From Pseudomonas sp. JUb42 (lineage in GTDB: Bacteria > Pseudomonadota > Gammaproteobacteria > Pseudomonadales > Pseudomonadaceae), in contig NZ_JANUFD010000006.1 of the NCBI RefSeq assembly GCF_024807945.1, forward strand, positions 1 through 64,000: a DNA stretch of 64,000 nt, written 5' to 3'. The position numbers and the translations under genes are program-made. The notes under the pieces were generated by a model. The model was not told where the DNA came from. It did no database searches and was given only the letters and a program-made list of their open reading frames with translations. Positions 8,764 to 16,363 of this stretch are shown here, piece after piece. Position 1 is the stretch's first letter. Each line of letters starts with the position of its first letter.

Positions 8764-9150
8764 ATGTCATCGGAATTGGTGGTTTTGAGCTGGGTGCTCT
8801 TCCTCGGTATCGCGCATTTATTCGTCAGTATCTCTGCTGCTGCATTACAGCAAGGGTTGTCATACACGTTCGGTGCGCGAGATCGGCTGCGCAGTCTTTC
8901 TGGTAGAACCGCGCGTTTGCAGCGCTCATTGAGTAATTTTCTTGAAACTCTGCCCTTTTTTATTGGCGCGGTAGTTGTAGCTGGGGCAACGGGTCAACAC
9001 GGAGGCCTGGTTCTTTTGGGTAGTCAGGTTTATCTTTTGGCTCGAATAGTTTACGTGCCGATTTATATGGCGGGTATTCCTGTACTCAGGACGCTTGCTT
9101 GGTTAGCTGGAACTATTGGAATCGTACTGGTATTGGTAGGTGCGAGCTAA
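8764..9150 (+). CDS. MAPEG-family integral membrane protein
   Basis: From ATG 8764 (ribosome site AGAGAAGAA) the 128-residue product shows four hydrophobic segments and the MAPEG pattern: a polar RTARLQRSLSNFLETLPFF stretch after the first helix and LARIVYVPIYMAGIPVLRTLAW before the last. MAPEG proteins include membrane glutathione transferases and related bacterial proteins of unknown role. It is followed by an OhrR-like regulator starting 56 bases later on the same strand, a context suggesting response to peroxide or electrophile stress. Confidence 0.85.
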   Translation: MSSELVVLSWVLFLGIAHLFVSISAAALQQGLSYTFGARDRLRSLSGRTARLQRSLSNFLETLPFFIGAVVVAGATGQHGGLVLLGSQVYLLARIVYVPIYMAGIPVLRTLAWLAGTIGIVLVLVGAS

Positions 9151-9206
9151 TTCAGGTTCAGAGCACGTTTTTTTGGTCCGTCTATCAAGAGTTGAGAACG
9201 GGTAAC

Positions 9207-9686
9207 ATGTCAGATAACTCGCAGTTTTTTGCCTTGGAGGAACACCTCTGCTTCGCTCTATATGGAGCAAGTATGGCTATAACCCGAGCCTACAAGCCCA
9301 TTCTCAGCAGACTCGGAATTACTTATCCTCAATACTTGGTTCTCATGGTGCTGTGGGGGCGAAATAGTAATTCCCCGCAGGCAGCGGGAGCAATTTCCGA
9401 ACAGCTTTCCCTTGACCCCGGCACTGTCTCGCCTCTCTTGAAACGGCTTGACCTAACGGGTCTCCTGACCCGCCAAAGAAACCCGCACGATGAACGACAG
9501 GTCCTCATCCAGCTTACTGATAAGGGAATCGCGTTGCGTGCGCAGGCGGCTTGTTTAAGTTCGGCATTATTAGCCGCTTCAGGCATGACAGCGAGCCGAG
9601 TGGGCGCGATCAATTTAGAGGTGAAAGCCTTTCGGGATGCGGTTTCGACCGGGGTTTACGAGCATGTTGAGCCGGACCCTAATTAG
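9207..9686 (+). CDS. OhrR-type MarR regulator with conserved sensor cysteine
   Basis: The 159-residue protein matches the OhrR branch of MarR regulators. Its N-terminus reads LEEHLCFALYGASMAITRAYKP, with the cysteine at residue 15, the position of the peroxide-sensing cysteine in Bacillus OhrR. A winged helix follows (ISEQLSLDPGTVSPLLKRL, then RNPHDERQVLIQLT). ATG 9207 is preferred over an upstream in-frame GTG because it gives the family's N-terminus. OhrR usually sits beside the peroxidase gene ohr; here the neighbour is a MAPEG gene instead. It probably represses that promoter until oxidised. Confidence 0.87.
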   Translation: MSDNSQFFALEEHLCFALYGASMAITRAYKPILSRLGITYPQYLVLMVLWGRNSNSPQAAGAISEQLSLDPGTVSPLLKRLDLTGLLTRQRNPHDERQVLIQLTDKGIALRAQAACLSSALLAASGMTASRVGAINLEVKAFRDAVSTGVYEHVEPDPN

Positions 9687-9706
9687 CTGTTCTATCAACA
9701 TGATAA

Positions 9707-10651
9707 TTAGATTATTTCGTCACTTTGCGATAGCCGTTGAATAGTCTGCGGTGACTTTCCGAAAGCTCGCAGGAATGACTGCCTCATCCGGTCTCTGTCA
9801 CCAAAACCGGTTTCTCTCGCAATAATATCAATAGGGTGACGCGTCGTTTCCATCATCAGGCGAGCCGCCTCGACCCTCAAGCGCTCCACCGCTTTTGCAG
9901 GAGACTGCCCTGTTTCGGCACGAAATACTCTGCTGAACTGCCTAGCGCTGAGACGAGCCTCGTTGGCCAGTACCTCTATCGATAAATCGGACCCTAAATT
10001 ATTCCTAGCATAGCTTAAAGCAGATTGAACGCGATCGGATTTGGCGTCGAACTCAAGCAATGCAGAGAATTGAGACTGCCCCCCTGCACGACGATGATAA
10101 AGTACAAGCTTCCTGGAAATCATTTTTGCCAGTTCGGAGCCAAAATCTTTTTCAACCAGCGCTAATGCAAGATCAATACCGGCGCTCATGCCTGCGGATG
10201 TCCATATTTGCCCGTCAATAACGAAAATACGATCCCCGTCAACATTAAGCGTTGGATATTCACGTCCTAAGTCGTCGGTGTATTGCCAGTGCGTTGTTGC
10301 TCGCTTGCCGTCAAGTAATCCGGCTGCCGCAAGAATGAAGGCCCCGGTACAAACTGCAGCAATCCGCCGACAGTGATTGGGCGCCGCGCTCAAGTAGGTC
10401 AGTAATTCGGGGGATGCTGGTGCCCGATGATTGTCTCCAATGAGAATTAGGGTGTCGAATGATCTACCAACAAAGGAAGTGGTATTTATTTCGGCACCAG
10501 CAGAAGACTTAATAGGCCCTCCGCCGACAGACACCATTTCGAAAGAGTATTTCTCATGGCCCGATAGAATATTTGCATACTCAAATACGGTCAACAGACC
10601 CAACCCTAAAGTCTGGAATTCTGGATATACAACCAATCCAACCGTGATCAT
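9707..10651 (-). CDS. Second GlxA-type AraC regulator with DJ-1/PfpI domain
   Basis: The 314-residue protein again joins a DJ-1/PfpI-like domain (AVCTGAFILAAAGLLDGKRATTHW) to a C-terminal AraC DNA-binding domain (IEVLANEARLSARQFSRVFRAETGQSPAKAVERLR, then IARETGFGDRDRMRQSFLRAFG). It resembles regulators such as GlxA and CdhR-like activators; the ligand is unknown. It is convergent with the OhrR-type gene and divergent from the oxidoreductase at 10854. A copy of the GTAAA-N3-AGGTTTTTAGGAC motif sits 10-30 bases upstream of its start, pointing to autoregulation. Confidence 0.88.
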   Translation of the reverse strand: MITVGLVVYPEFQTLGLGLLTVFEYANILSGHEKYSFEMVSVGGGPIKSSAGAEINTTSFVGRSFDTLILIGDNHRAPASPELLTYLSAAPNHCRRIAAVCTGAFILAAAGLLDGKRATTHWQYTDDLGREYPTLNVDGDRIFVIDGQIWTSAGMSAGIDLALALVEKDFGSELAKMISRKLVLYHRRAGGQSQFSALLEFDAKSDRVQSALSYARNNLGSDLSIEVLANEARLSARQFSRVFRAETGQSPAKAVERLRVEAARLMMETTRHPIDIIARETGFGDRDRMRQSFLRAFGKSPQTIQRLSQSDEII

Positions 10652-10660
10652 AGATGATCC

Positions 10661-10681
10661 GTCCTAAAAACCTGCATTTAC
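10661..10681 (-). promoter_or_regulatory. Candidate regulator-binding motif, copy 2
   Basis: On the minus strand the sequence reads GTAAA-N3-AGGTTTTTAGGAC, the same as copy 1 at 7593-7613. It lies in the 200-base divergent gap between the AraC-type gene and the oxidoreductase at 10854. Confidence 0.5.
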
Positions 10682-10853
10682 GACATTGAGGACATCTTCG
10701 CAGTTCATTACCCTCATGTCTATGGTGGTGCTTCGATCAGGCTTAGGCACGATTGTGGGCGGGTCTCTGGCGCTTTTACGGCCCTTTGGTCGGCTAGCCT
10801 TGCATTTTCAATTTAACGCTTAGTTGAGCGTTCCAACCTATGCGGAGCGAATA

Positions 10854-11714
10854 ATGTCCAATGTTACTGTTTTAGGCTTAGGGGCCATGGGCTCGCGGAT
10901 GGCAGCCAACCTAATCGCATCAGGTCATCTGGTCACCGTGTGGAATAAGTCTCCAGGGAAAGCGCGGTCACTGATTGATAAAGGCGCTTTGCTTGCGGCC
11001 ACACCTCGCGACGCCGTGGTGCATGCAGACTTTGTGATCTCAGTCATCTCTGACGACGCGGCATCTCGCTCCGTCTGGCTGGATTCCGAAACTGGAGCGC
11101 TGGCAGGTGCTAAGCGCGCAGCGATACTGATTGAAAGCTCGACGCTGTCTGGAGCTTGGATCCGCGAGCTTGGGGAAATTATTTCCGATAAAGGCTTTAG
11201 CTTTTTGGACGCATGTGTGTCCGGTTCCAGACCTCAAGTCGAGTCTCATCAATTGGTCTACTTTGTGGGTGGTTCTGTTACTGATCTTCAAGCAGCCACT
11301 CCAGTCCTGACAGCGGCAGGGGGCGCACATATACACCATGTCGGAGAGGTTGGATCCGGCACTGCTGTCAAACTTGCTACCAACGTTCTTCTAGGCGTCC
11401 AAACTGCTGCGATGGCAGAAGCGTTGACCCTACTAAAACGCGTGAACGTGGATGCGTTACAAGCCCTTGAGGCAATTGGCTCAACTTTCGTATGCAGCCC
11501 GTTTGCTAAAGGAGTTGGTACGTTAATGGCGAAGCAGTCTTTCTCACCCTTATTCACCAGCAAGTTGGTAGCCAAAGATATGCGCTACGCTCTCGCTGCG
11601 GCTGAGGGCGACTTTATGCCATTGATCTCCGCTACCCATGAAGTCTTCCAAGCCGCCGTTGAGCGTGGTTGGGCCGAGGAAAATCTCAGTAGTGTCATCA
11701 AGCTTTACGAATGA
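10854..11714 (+). CDS. NAD(P)-dependent beta-hydroxyacid dehydrogenase-family oxidoreductase
   Basis: The 286-residue protein has the 3-hydroxyisobutyrate dehydrogenase/6-phosphogluconate dehydrogenase architecture: N-terminal Rossmann motif GLGAMG (8-13), the substrate-site CVSGSRPQVESH stretch and the GSGTAVKLATNVLL helix containing the conserved lysine. It lacks the usual three-glycine run in the substrate motif, so imine-reductase-like or glyoxylate-reductase-like activity is possible. ATG 10854 has GGAG upstream; a longer frame begins at TTG and is not favoured. It heads a plus-strand group with a carboxymuconolactone decarboxylase-like gene 49 bases downstream. Confidence 0.8.
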   Translation: MSNVTVLGLGAMGSRMAANLIASGHLVTVWNKSPGKARSLIDKGALLAATPRDAVVHADFVISVISDDAASRSVWLDSETGALAGAKRAAILIESSTLSGAWIRELGEIISDKGFSFLDACVSGSRPQVESHQLVYFVGGSVTDLQAATPVLTAAGGAHIHHVGEVGSGTAVKLATNVLLGVQTAAMAEALTLLKRVNVDALQALEAIGSTFVCSPFAKGVGTLMAKQSFSPLFTSKLVAKDMRYALAAAEGDFMPLISATHEVFQAAVERGWAEENLSSVIKLYE

Positions 11715-11763
11715 TTGATCTACTTCAGTAATCCAATAGAAAAACTAAAAGCTAGAGCTTACT

Positions 11764-12180
11764 ATGACTCATACATCTACTAACACAGCTGTCAGCGAAC
11801 AACATCTAGACGAAGGACGCCAACACTTTGAGGAGGTCTTCGGATACACATCTCAAGCCTTCGAACAGCGTTTTAATGAGCTTGCCCCTAATTATGGCCG
11901 AGACATAATCGCTTGGGAGTTCTCGGACGCTTATCGGCGGCCTGGGTTGGATCTGCGCACGAGAGAGCTGGCCATAATTGCCGCTTGCGCTGCCTTAGGT
12001 GCTATTGGCCATCCGACTATAAAGATGCACGTACCGGCCGCGTTGAGAGCAGGGGCAACTCGGGAAGAGATTTGCGAGGTGCTCGTACAAGTCGGTTTCG
12101 CTGCGGGTCTTCCTGCTTCTCTAGGAGCACTGGCTGTTGCCAGAGAGGCGATTCTTGATTTTATTGGTGCACAATCCTAA
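11764..12180 (+). CDS. Carboxymuconolactone decarboxylase-family protein
   Basis: The 138-residue protein matches the CMD family in length and core: RTRELAIIAACAALG followed by KMHVPAALRAGATREEICEVLVQVGFAAGLPASLGAL. Such proteins include gamma-carboxymuconolactone decarboxylase of the protocatechuate branch and AhpD-like oxidoreductases. The CxxC pair of AhpD is not present, so decarboxylase- or lyase-like chemistry is more likely than disulfide chemistry. It follows the oxidoreductase on the same strand and may belong to the same transcript. Confidence 0.82.
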   Translation: MTHTSTNTAVSEQHLDEGRQHFEEVFGYTSQAFEQRFNELAPNYGRDIIAWEFSDAYRRPGLDLRTRELAIIAACAALGAIGHPTIKMHVPAALRAGATREEICEVLVQVGFAAGLPASLGALAVAREAILDFIGAQS

Positions 12181-12279
12181 GCAATTACATATACATGTGG
12201 ATCAATAGTTTCCTTCCATTCAGATGTTGCAACGATGAAAGGAAACTAATGGTGCGGCACTCCTCCTTCGAGGTGTTTG

Positions 12280-12564
12280 TTATTGAATAAGCAGGCCGAG
12301 TGGGCTCAAAGGTCCAATCGGCATCAGTTCGAAGGACAGCAGTTTGGCCTTTCCAAGTGGGAGTGCTTCCAAAATATCACTCGCTTCTTGCAGGGACTCG
12401 ACTTCCATCAGAAATATCGGGCCTTTCATTTCGTCACGCAGCCAGAATTGTTCGATCTTGCCGTCCAGGTAAACCTGGAGCGTTGCCGGTACCTCGCGAG
12501 GCATGAAGCTCTGCTGCTGTTCAAGAGAGAGGGATTCGAGCGTGCCGATAGCCATGACTTTCAT
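12280..12564 (-). CDS. YciI/muconolactone-isomerase-like small protein
   Basis: This 94-residue protein has the dimeric alpha/beta barrel pattern seen in YciI and muconolactone isomerase-like proteins: an opening strand MKVMAIGTL, a central IEQFWLRDEMKGPIFLMEVES and a closing strand KLLSFELMPIGPL. No catalytic role can be assigned. It is divergent from the tautomerase gene at 12733; the 168-base gap between them contains the inverted repeat at 12641-12671. Two other small lyase- or isomerase-type proteins flank it, which suggests a shared minor catabolic role. Confidence 0.7.
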   Translation of the reverse strand: MKVMAIGTLESLSLEQQQSFMPREVPATLQVYLDGKIEQFWLRDEMKGPIFLMEVESLQEASDILEALPLGKAKLLSFELMPIGPLSPLGLLIQ

Positions 12565-12640
12565 GAGTGTCTCCGTTGCTGATTGCGTCGCGAATTCGAC
12601 GAAGACATTTATAGGCTTGTGCGGCGTTACGAGCCATTGT

Positions 12641-12671
12641 CACAAATGACATTTTTAGACCCATTTGCGCC
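12641..12671. promoter_or_regulatory. Candidate operator shared with the 8664-8695 region
   Basis: CACAAATGAC and CCATTTGCG form an imperfect inverted repeat upstream of the tautomerase and YciI-like genes. Compared with the reverse complement of 8664-8695, about 22 of 29 positions agree at identical spacing. This suggests that one regulator, possibly the DJ-1/AraC protein at 7704, controls both loci. Confidence 0.45.
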
Positions 12672-12732
12672 AAGCTTGGGTGCATGCATCGCAAGCTCGC
12701 TTACCTACCTTCACTAACGCGGAGAATGAGAT

Positions 12733-13179
12733 ATGCCCACATACGTTTGTACCACGACTGCGGGTCGCTTGAATAAGGAGCAACGTGCGCAGGTGGTGAG
12801 TTTGATTACAGCGATTCATGCCGAAGAGGCTTTAGCGCCAAGGTACCTCGTGCAGGTTCTTTTTCAGGAGCTCAATGATGGCTGCCATTTTATCGCTGGG
12901 GAGCTCGCGCCCCCTGGGCAGATGTGGATTCGCGGAGACATCCGAAGCGGCAGAACCGCCGCCCAAAAGCATAAAATCTTGATGCGGCTGTTGCAGAGCG
13001 TTAGCAAGGTCATCAACGTAGCTGAAGAGGAGGTATGGGTATATCTGTCTGATATTCCGGCCTCCAATATCGCAGAATTTGGAAAAGTTCTTCCCGAACC
13101 AGGGGAAGAGGAGGCATGGGTGAATGCATTACCACAGCCTTTAAGGGATCGTCTCATTGCCTTAGGTAAGGCCAGATAA
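12733..13179 (+). CDS. cis-3-chloroacrylic acid dehalogenase-like tautomerase (cis-CaaD/Cg10062 type)
   Basis: At 148 codons this equals cis-CaaD in length rather than the short 4-oxalocrotonate tautomerases. After removal of the initiator Met the N-terminus is Pro1. Counting from it, His28, Arg70, Arg73, Tyr103 and Glu114 all fall on residues, matching the six catalytic positions known for cis-CaaD and its homologue Cg10062. The WVYLSDIPASNIAEFG and LPEPGEE stretches also resemble that pair. Cg10062 has weak dehalogenase and acetylene-carboxylate hydratase activity, so the natural substrate may be unsaturated and non-halogenated. The start has GGAG upstream. Confidence 0.85.
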   Translation: MPTYVCTTTAGRLNKEQRAQVVSLITAIHAEEALAPRYLVQVLFQELNDGCHFIAGELAPPGQMWIRGDIRSGRTAAQKHKILMRLLQSVSKVINVAEEEVWVYLSDIPASNIAEFGKVLPEPGEEEAWVNALPQPLRDRLIALGKAR

Positions 13180-13570
13180 GGCGCAGATATTTTACTCTAT
13201 GCTTCACTCCGTTATTGGGTATCGGAGTTGGTGCTTGTCTAGACATCACGCTACCGCCCGCATTACCCGAAGGGTAATGCGGTACCTCGTACCAAGTGAT
13301 GAAAGGTGTTCAAATCAGCGTGATTAGCTGGCTTTTTTTGGCATGATGGAGCGTATTTTACTGGCTCCGTATTTCGCTATTTTGGACTTTAAAGAGCTAC
13401 GCTTTTACCCATTGTTAACGGTAACTCATGCTCATCTCCGTAATGGACCAATAAACACGACCTCGCCGCATTAACATAGATCTTATTCAGCGCGTGCTGC
13501 TTTTAAGCTATCAAGTTAAATCAGCACTAGTGTACCGATTCCGCCACTCTTTTAGCTGTTAGGAAGTCTG
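13180..13570. other. Intergenic region before the chemoreceptor gene
   Basis: About 390 bases without a gene. It contains the hairpin at 13258-13282 and a further small palindrome (GGTAC-CTC-GTACC, 13281-13293) that overlaps it. The 3' part should carry the promoter of the chemoreceptor; TTAGGAAG at 13559-13566 is a plausible ribosome site. No convincing sigma-28 promoter was found. Confidence 0.5.
13258..13282. repeat. Perfect 11-bp inverted repeat
   Basis: CCGCATTACCC and GGGTAATGCGG are exact reverse complements separated by GAA. The structure follows the tautomerase gene by about 80 bases and lacks a T-run, so it may be a weak terminator, an operator or a REP-like element. Confidence 0.6.
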
Positions 13571-15190
13571 ATGCGCCTTAGAAATATTAATGTGGCCCCA
13601 AGGGCCGCTCTGTTTTTTTCGTTGATTATTGCGCTAGTTTGCCTTCTGGGTTTTGTCTCGGTGCTGCAAATGGACCATTTACGAGATGCAGAAAATGAGG
13701 TAGAGACGAATTGGATGCCGAGCGTCCGACAGACGGCGTTAATGAGCAACGAGGTGATTCAGCTAAGTCTAGAAATTCAGCGGAGCATCAACGGAAACGA
13801 AGACATCAAGAAGCTCATCGAAGACTTCCCGGCTCATCGAAATGCTTTCATGGAGGCGGTACGCAACTATGAGCCGCTTATTTCAGGTTATGAAGACCGC
13901 ATGCTTTATTCGGCAGTTAAAGATTCTGCTGATGCTTATTCCCGCCAGTTGGATGTGCTCGAGGCGATAATGAGGCGTGCGGACTTGCCATCAATAGCTG
14001 ACCTGAATATTAAGGGTATTAGGCCGATCACGGTGAAGATGAAAGAGCAGATCACAGCGCTAACTGACTTTAACAACGAAGGCGCCATACGCGTAGGCGA
14101 AACAGCAAGTAATCTCTACTCAGTTGGGCTGTGGCTTGTAGTAGGAATCATTACTGGCGTAGTCCTTCTGACGGTGGGGTTGGCAATCATTCTGACCAGA
14201 AGTATAACGATACCAATAGGCGAAGCGTTATCCGTTGCTGAGCGCATTGCTAATAGCGATCTTTCAAAGGAAGTAATGGTGAGCGGTTCAGATGAAGCCG
14301 GCAGACTGTTACAAGCGCTTGCGCAGATGCAACTAAACCTACGATACACGATCGTTCAGATTTCTGATTCTTCTACGCAATTGGCTTCGGCCGCTGAGGA
14401 GATGACTGCTGTCGCCGAGGAATCTAGCCGAGGTTTAATCTCTCAGAATGATGAGGTCAACCAAGCGGCTACCGCCGTGACCGAAATGAGTGCTGCGATC
14501 GATGAGGTTGCTCGTAACGCTGAGTCAGCATCTGAAGACTCACACCGTACAAAAGAGTTTACTGAGTTTGGTCTGGGACGGGTGGCCCAGACGCTGAAAT
14601 CGATTCAAAAACTGACTGGAAATGTGGAATACACAAGTAATCAAATACAAGGCCTTTCAAGCCGGGCCATGGGTATCAGTAAAGCTGTCGAAGTCATTCG
14701 TGCGGTCGCGGAGCAGACGAATCTGCTCGCGTTGAACGCTGCAATTGAAGCCGCAAGAGCTGGTGAGCAGGGAAGGGGTTTTGCGGTGGTCGCTGACGAA
14801 GTTCGAGCTTTAGCTCATCGAACAAAGGAGTCGACTCAAGACATCGAGAGAATGATCTACGCCGTGCAGACTGACTCTGAACAAGCTGTTGAAGCGATGA
14901 GTACCAGCGGAGAGCTCGCTATCGAATCACTAGGTTTGGCTAAGGAGGCCAGTAGCTCACTGGATGAGATAGCCCGCGCTATAAGCCGTATAAATGAGCG
15001 CAACCTTTTGATAGCTACCGGTGCGGAAGAGCAAGCCCACGTTGCAAGGGAAGTGGATTTTAACCTGGTTAGCATAAGGGAGCTTGCAGCTCAGAGTTCG
15101 GCTGGAGCGAGTCAAACCGCTAGTGCATCCGGTGAAATGTCAATATTAGCCGTGAATTTAAACAAGCTAGTAAATCGCTTCGTGGTGTAG
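13571..15190 (+). CDS. Methyl-accepting chemotaxis protein
   Basis: The 539-residue chemoreceptor has a first membrane helix near residues 12-34, a periplasmic four-helix-bundle-type sensor domain of about 150 residues, a second helix near 185-210 ([22 protein letters not shown], listed here only by its ends: LWLVV...AIIL), a HAMP linker and a cytoplasmic signalling domain. The tip reads [20 protein letters not shown] followed by [12 protein letters not shown], the hallmark of CheA/CheW-coupled receptors. The ligand cannot be inferred. It stands alone on the plus strand, and its 50%-like GC is lower than that of the downstream half of the window. Confidence 0.95.
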   Translation: MRLRNINVAPRAALFFSLIIALVCLLGFVSVLQMDHLRDAENEVETNWMPSVRQTALMSNEVIQLSLEIQRSINGNEDIKKLIEDFPAHRNAFMEAVRNYEPLISGYEDRMLYSAVKDSADAYSRQLDVLEAIMRRADLPSIADLNIKGIRPITVKMKEQITALTDFNNEGAIRVGETASNLYSVGLWLVVGIITGVVLLTVGLAIILTRSITIPIGEALSVAERIANSDLSKEVMVSGSDEAGRLLQALAQMQLNLRYTIVQISDSSTQLASAAEEMTAVAEESSRGLISQNDEVNQAATAVTEMSAAIDEVARNAESASEDSHRTKEFTEFGLGRVAQTLKSIQKLTGNVEYTSNQIQGLSSRAMGISKAVEVIRAVAEQTNLLALNAAIEAARAGEQGRGFAVVADEVRALAHRTKESTQDIERMIYAVQTDSEQAVEAMSTSGELAIESLGLAKEASSSLDEIARAISRINERNLLIATGAEEQAHVAREVDFNLVSIRELAAQSSAGASQTASASGEMSILAVNLNKLVNRFVV

Positions 15191-15364
15191 CAATGCATCA
15201 ACGATGCTATTTCAATAGTTTTTTTGTCAATAACAGAGGTGTGGACCACACCAGCGACAGCTGCATCAGATCCGAAACGTGTGCTTTTGGCCGATGGCAA
15301 TCTGTCCTGAACGGTCTGTATTGGCCGAGAGTCTCCTTGAGAGCCGGCTGGCTTCTAAAGAAAA
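15191..15364. other. Short gap with a 15-bp palindrome
   Basis: Downstream of the chemoreceptor lies GGTGTGG-A-CCACACC (15238-15252), a perfect palindrome with seven-base arms, preceded by a run of seven T after 15218. No gene is seen. The T-run suggests that transcription of the chemoreceptor ends here. Confidence 0.4.
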
Positions 15365-15604
15365 TCAGATCTCGACCTGGAAGGTGGCTATACCCGCCGA
15401 CTCGACGAACCGCCCCACAGCGGTCAGGCTGGCCCAGGTGCGCAGTTCTTCACGGCGCGAGCGCACCGGCAACCAGCGACTTCCAGTCCCGCCCAGGCGC
15501 AGGGCCAGGGTCCATTTTTCTTCATTACGGCTGACCGGCACCTCCCGCACGGCACCGCCCTCGATCATGGCGCGTAGTGCTTCTTCCTGGATGCATTGGG
15601 GCAT
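15365..15604 (-). CDS. Unrecognised small protein, second gene of a pair
   Basis: From ATG 15604 the product has 79 residues and is basic, without signal peptide or membrane helix; it reads like a compact beta-rich protein (KWTLALRLGG, REELRTWASLTAVGRF). I do not recognise a named family with certainty; similar pairs are familiar from pseudomonad genomic islands. The start codon follows the stop of the upstream gene after one base (TAACATG), so translation of the two is almost certainly coupled. A longer frame reaching back to 15676 overlaps the upstream gene and is rejected. Confidence 0.65.
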   Translation of the reverse strand: MPQCIQEEALRAMIEGGAVREVPVSRNEEKWTLALRLGGTGSRWLPVRSRREELRTWASLTAVGRFVESAGIATFQVEI

Positions 15605-15605
15605 G

Positions 15606-15896
15606 TTAGTAGATCTTCCTGATGCGGTCGGTAAAGTCAGTGACCTGTGTCGACGACAGACAGTTGAAGTGGCCAAAGGTCTCCAGGTGCTGAATCAACG
15701 CCTCAGGACCGCCAGGTTGATCGGCGGCGATGCGTCGGCAGGTGTTCTGCAGGATGATCCGGGCCAGCTGCGGGTTGTCGATCTGCGACGCATCGAAGGC
15801 CAGGGCGATCGAGGCGGCCAGTTCGCCCAGGTCGGGGTCAGCCTGTTGCACCGCCCGCAGTGATGTCAGTTGGCGGGCGGTGATGGGAAGGGACAC
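15606..15896 (-). CDS. Unrecognised small helical protein, first gene of a pair
   Basis: The 96-residue product is predicted to be mostly helical (ITARQLTSLRAVQQADPDLG, EALIQHLETFGHF) and soluble. It starts at GTG 15896 behind a strong AGGAGGA ribosome site eight bases upstream, which supports this unusual start. The second gene follows after one base. A 550-base regulatory region with two promoter/terminator units lies upstream. No function is assigned; a role in a mobile or island-borne unit is conceivable from position only. Confidence 0.65.
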   Translation of the reverse strand: MSLPITARQLTSLRAVQQADPDLGELAASIALAFDASQIDNPQLARIILQNTCRRIAADQPGGPEALIQHLETFGHFNCLSSTQVTDFTDRIRKIY

Positions 15897-16051
15897 GCGG
15901 TCCTCCTATTCTCCTGATAGTCGGTGTTGCTCATACCACGAGCACCCTTAATGGTAGACCAGGCGTAGGGGGGCCGATTGAACATAAACGGCGTTATAGG
16001 TACATCGAATTCGGAATCCAGTTCGGGTTAATGGCCTACATTATGGTTCGG

Positions 16052-16080
16052 TTGACACACGTGTCATCTTTCGGCATATT
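16052..16080 (+). promoter_or_regulatory. Sigma-70-like promoter 1 with embedded inverted repeat
   Basis: TTGACA, a 17-base spacer and CATATT form a good promoter on the plus strand. TGACAC-AC-GTGTCA (16053-16066) overlaps the -35 box, as a repressor site would. A start near 16087 would precede the terminator at 16140 by about 55 bases. Confidence 0.65.
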
Positions 16081-16086
16081 TATTGG

Positions 16087-16163
16087 TACTACTCAGCCCC
16101 GTACGCAGCGATTCAGTTCACCGGCCGCTGGGGTGAAAAAACCGGCCCCTAGCCGGTTTTTTT
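16087..16163 (+). ncRNA. Possible small RNA 1
   Basis: Between promoter 1 and the terminator the sequence can fold into TTCACC...GGTGAA followed by the terminator hairpin, a two-stem RNA of about 77 bases. No RNA family was identified. The alternative is a leader RNA ended by attenuation. Confidence 0.35.
16140..16163 (+). terminator. Intrinsic terminator after promoter 1
   Basis: AACCGGC-CCCTA-GCCGGTT followed by T residues, and preceded by A residues on the other side, is a textbook intrinsic terminator that could also act on the opposite strand. Confidence 0.85.
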
Positions 16164-16291
16164 GTTTCTAAGGACAGGAAATCTTGCGTACAGCGTGTTT
16201 TGTAGATGGCTACAACCTTTTTATGGCCTTCCCGCTGACACCCCGCCCACATGGCTAAATTTGCCATAGCTTTTAACCCAAACAAAGCAGG

Positions 16292-16319
16292 TTGACACAA
16301 GCGTCACCTTGCTTATGAT
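16292..16319 (+). promoter_or_regulatory. Sigma-70-like promoter 2
   Basis: TTGACA, a 16-base spacer and TATGAT form a strong promoter. The 20 bases beginning one base before the -35 box agree with promoter 1 at 17 positions, including the GTCA half-site, so both may answer to one regulator. Confidence 0.7.
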
Positions 16320-16363
16320 TGTACTTAACGCATGAGAGCTTGTTTTCGTGCCTACCTTCCGAG

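Noticed and set aside
13505-13550. Possible sigma-28 promoter before the chemoreceptor gene
   Set aside because: A TAAA and a CCGATTC can be found, but spacing (13 instead of 15) and the -10 match are too poor.
16087-16163. Assignment of small RNA 1 to the phage C4 antisense RNA family
   Set aside because: The region's promoter-terminator layout invites it, but the defining conserved stems could not be recognised by eye; a covariance search would be needed.
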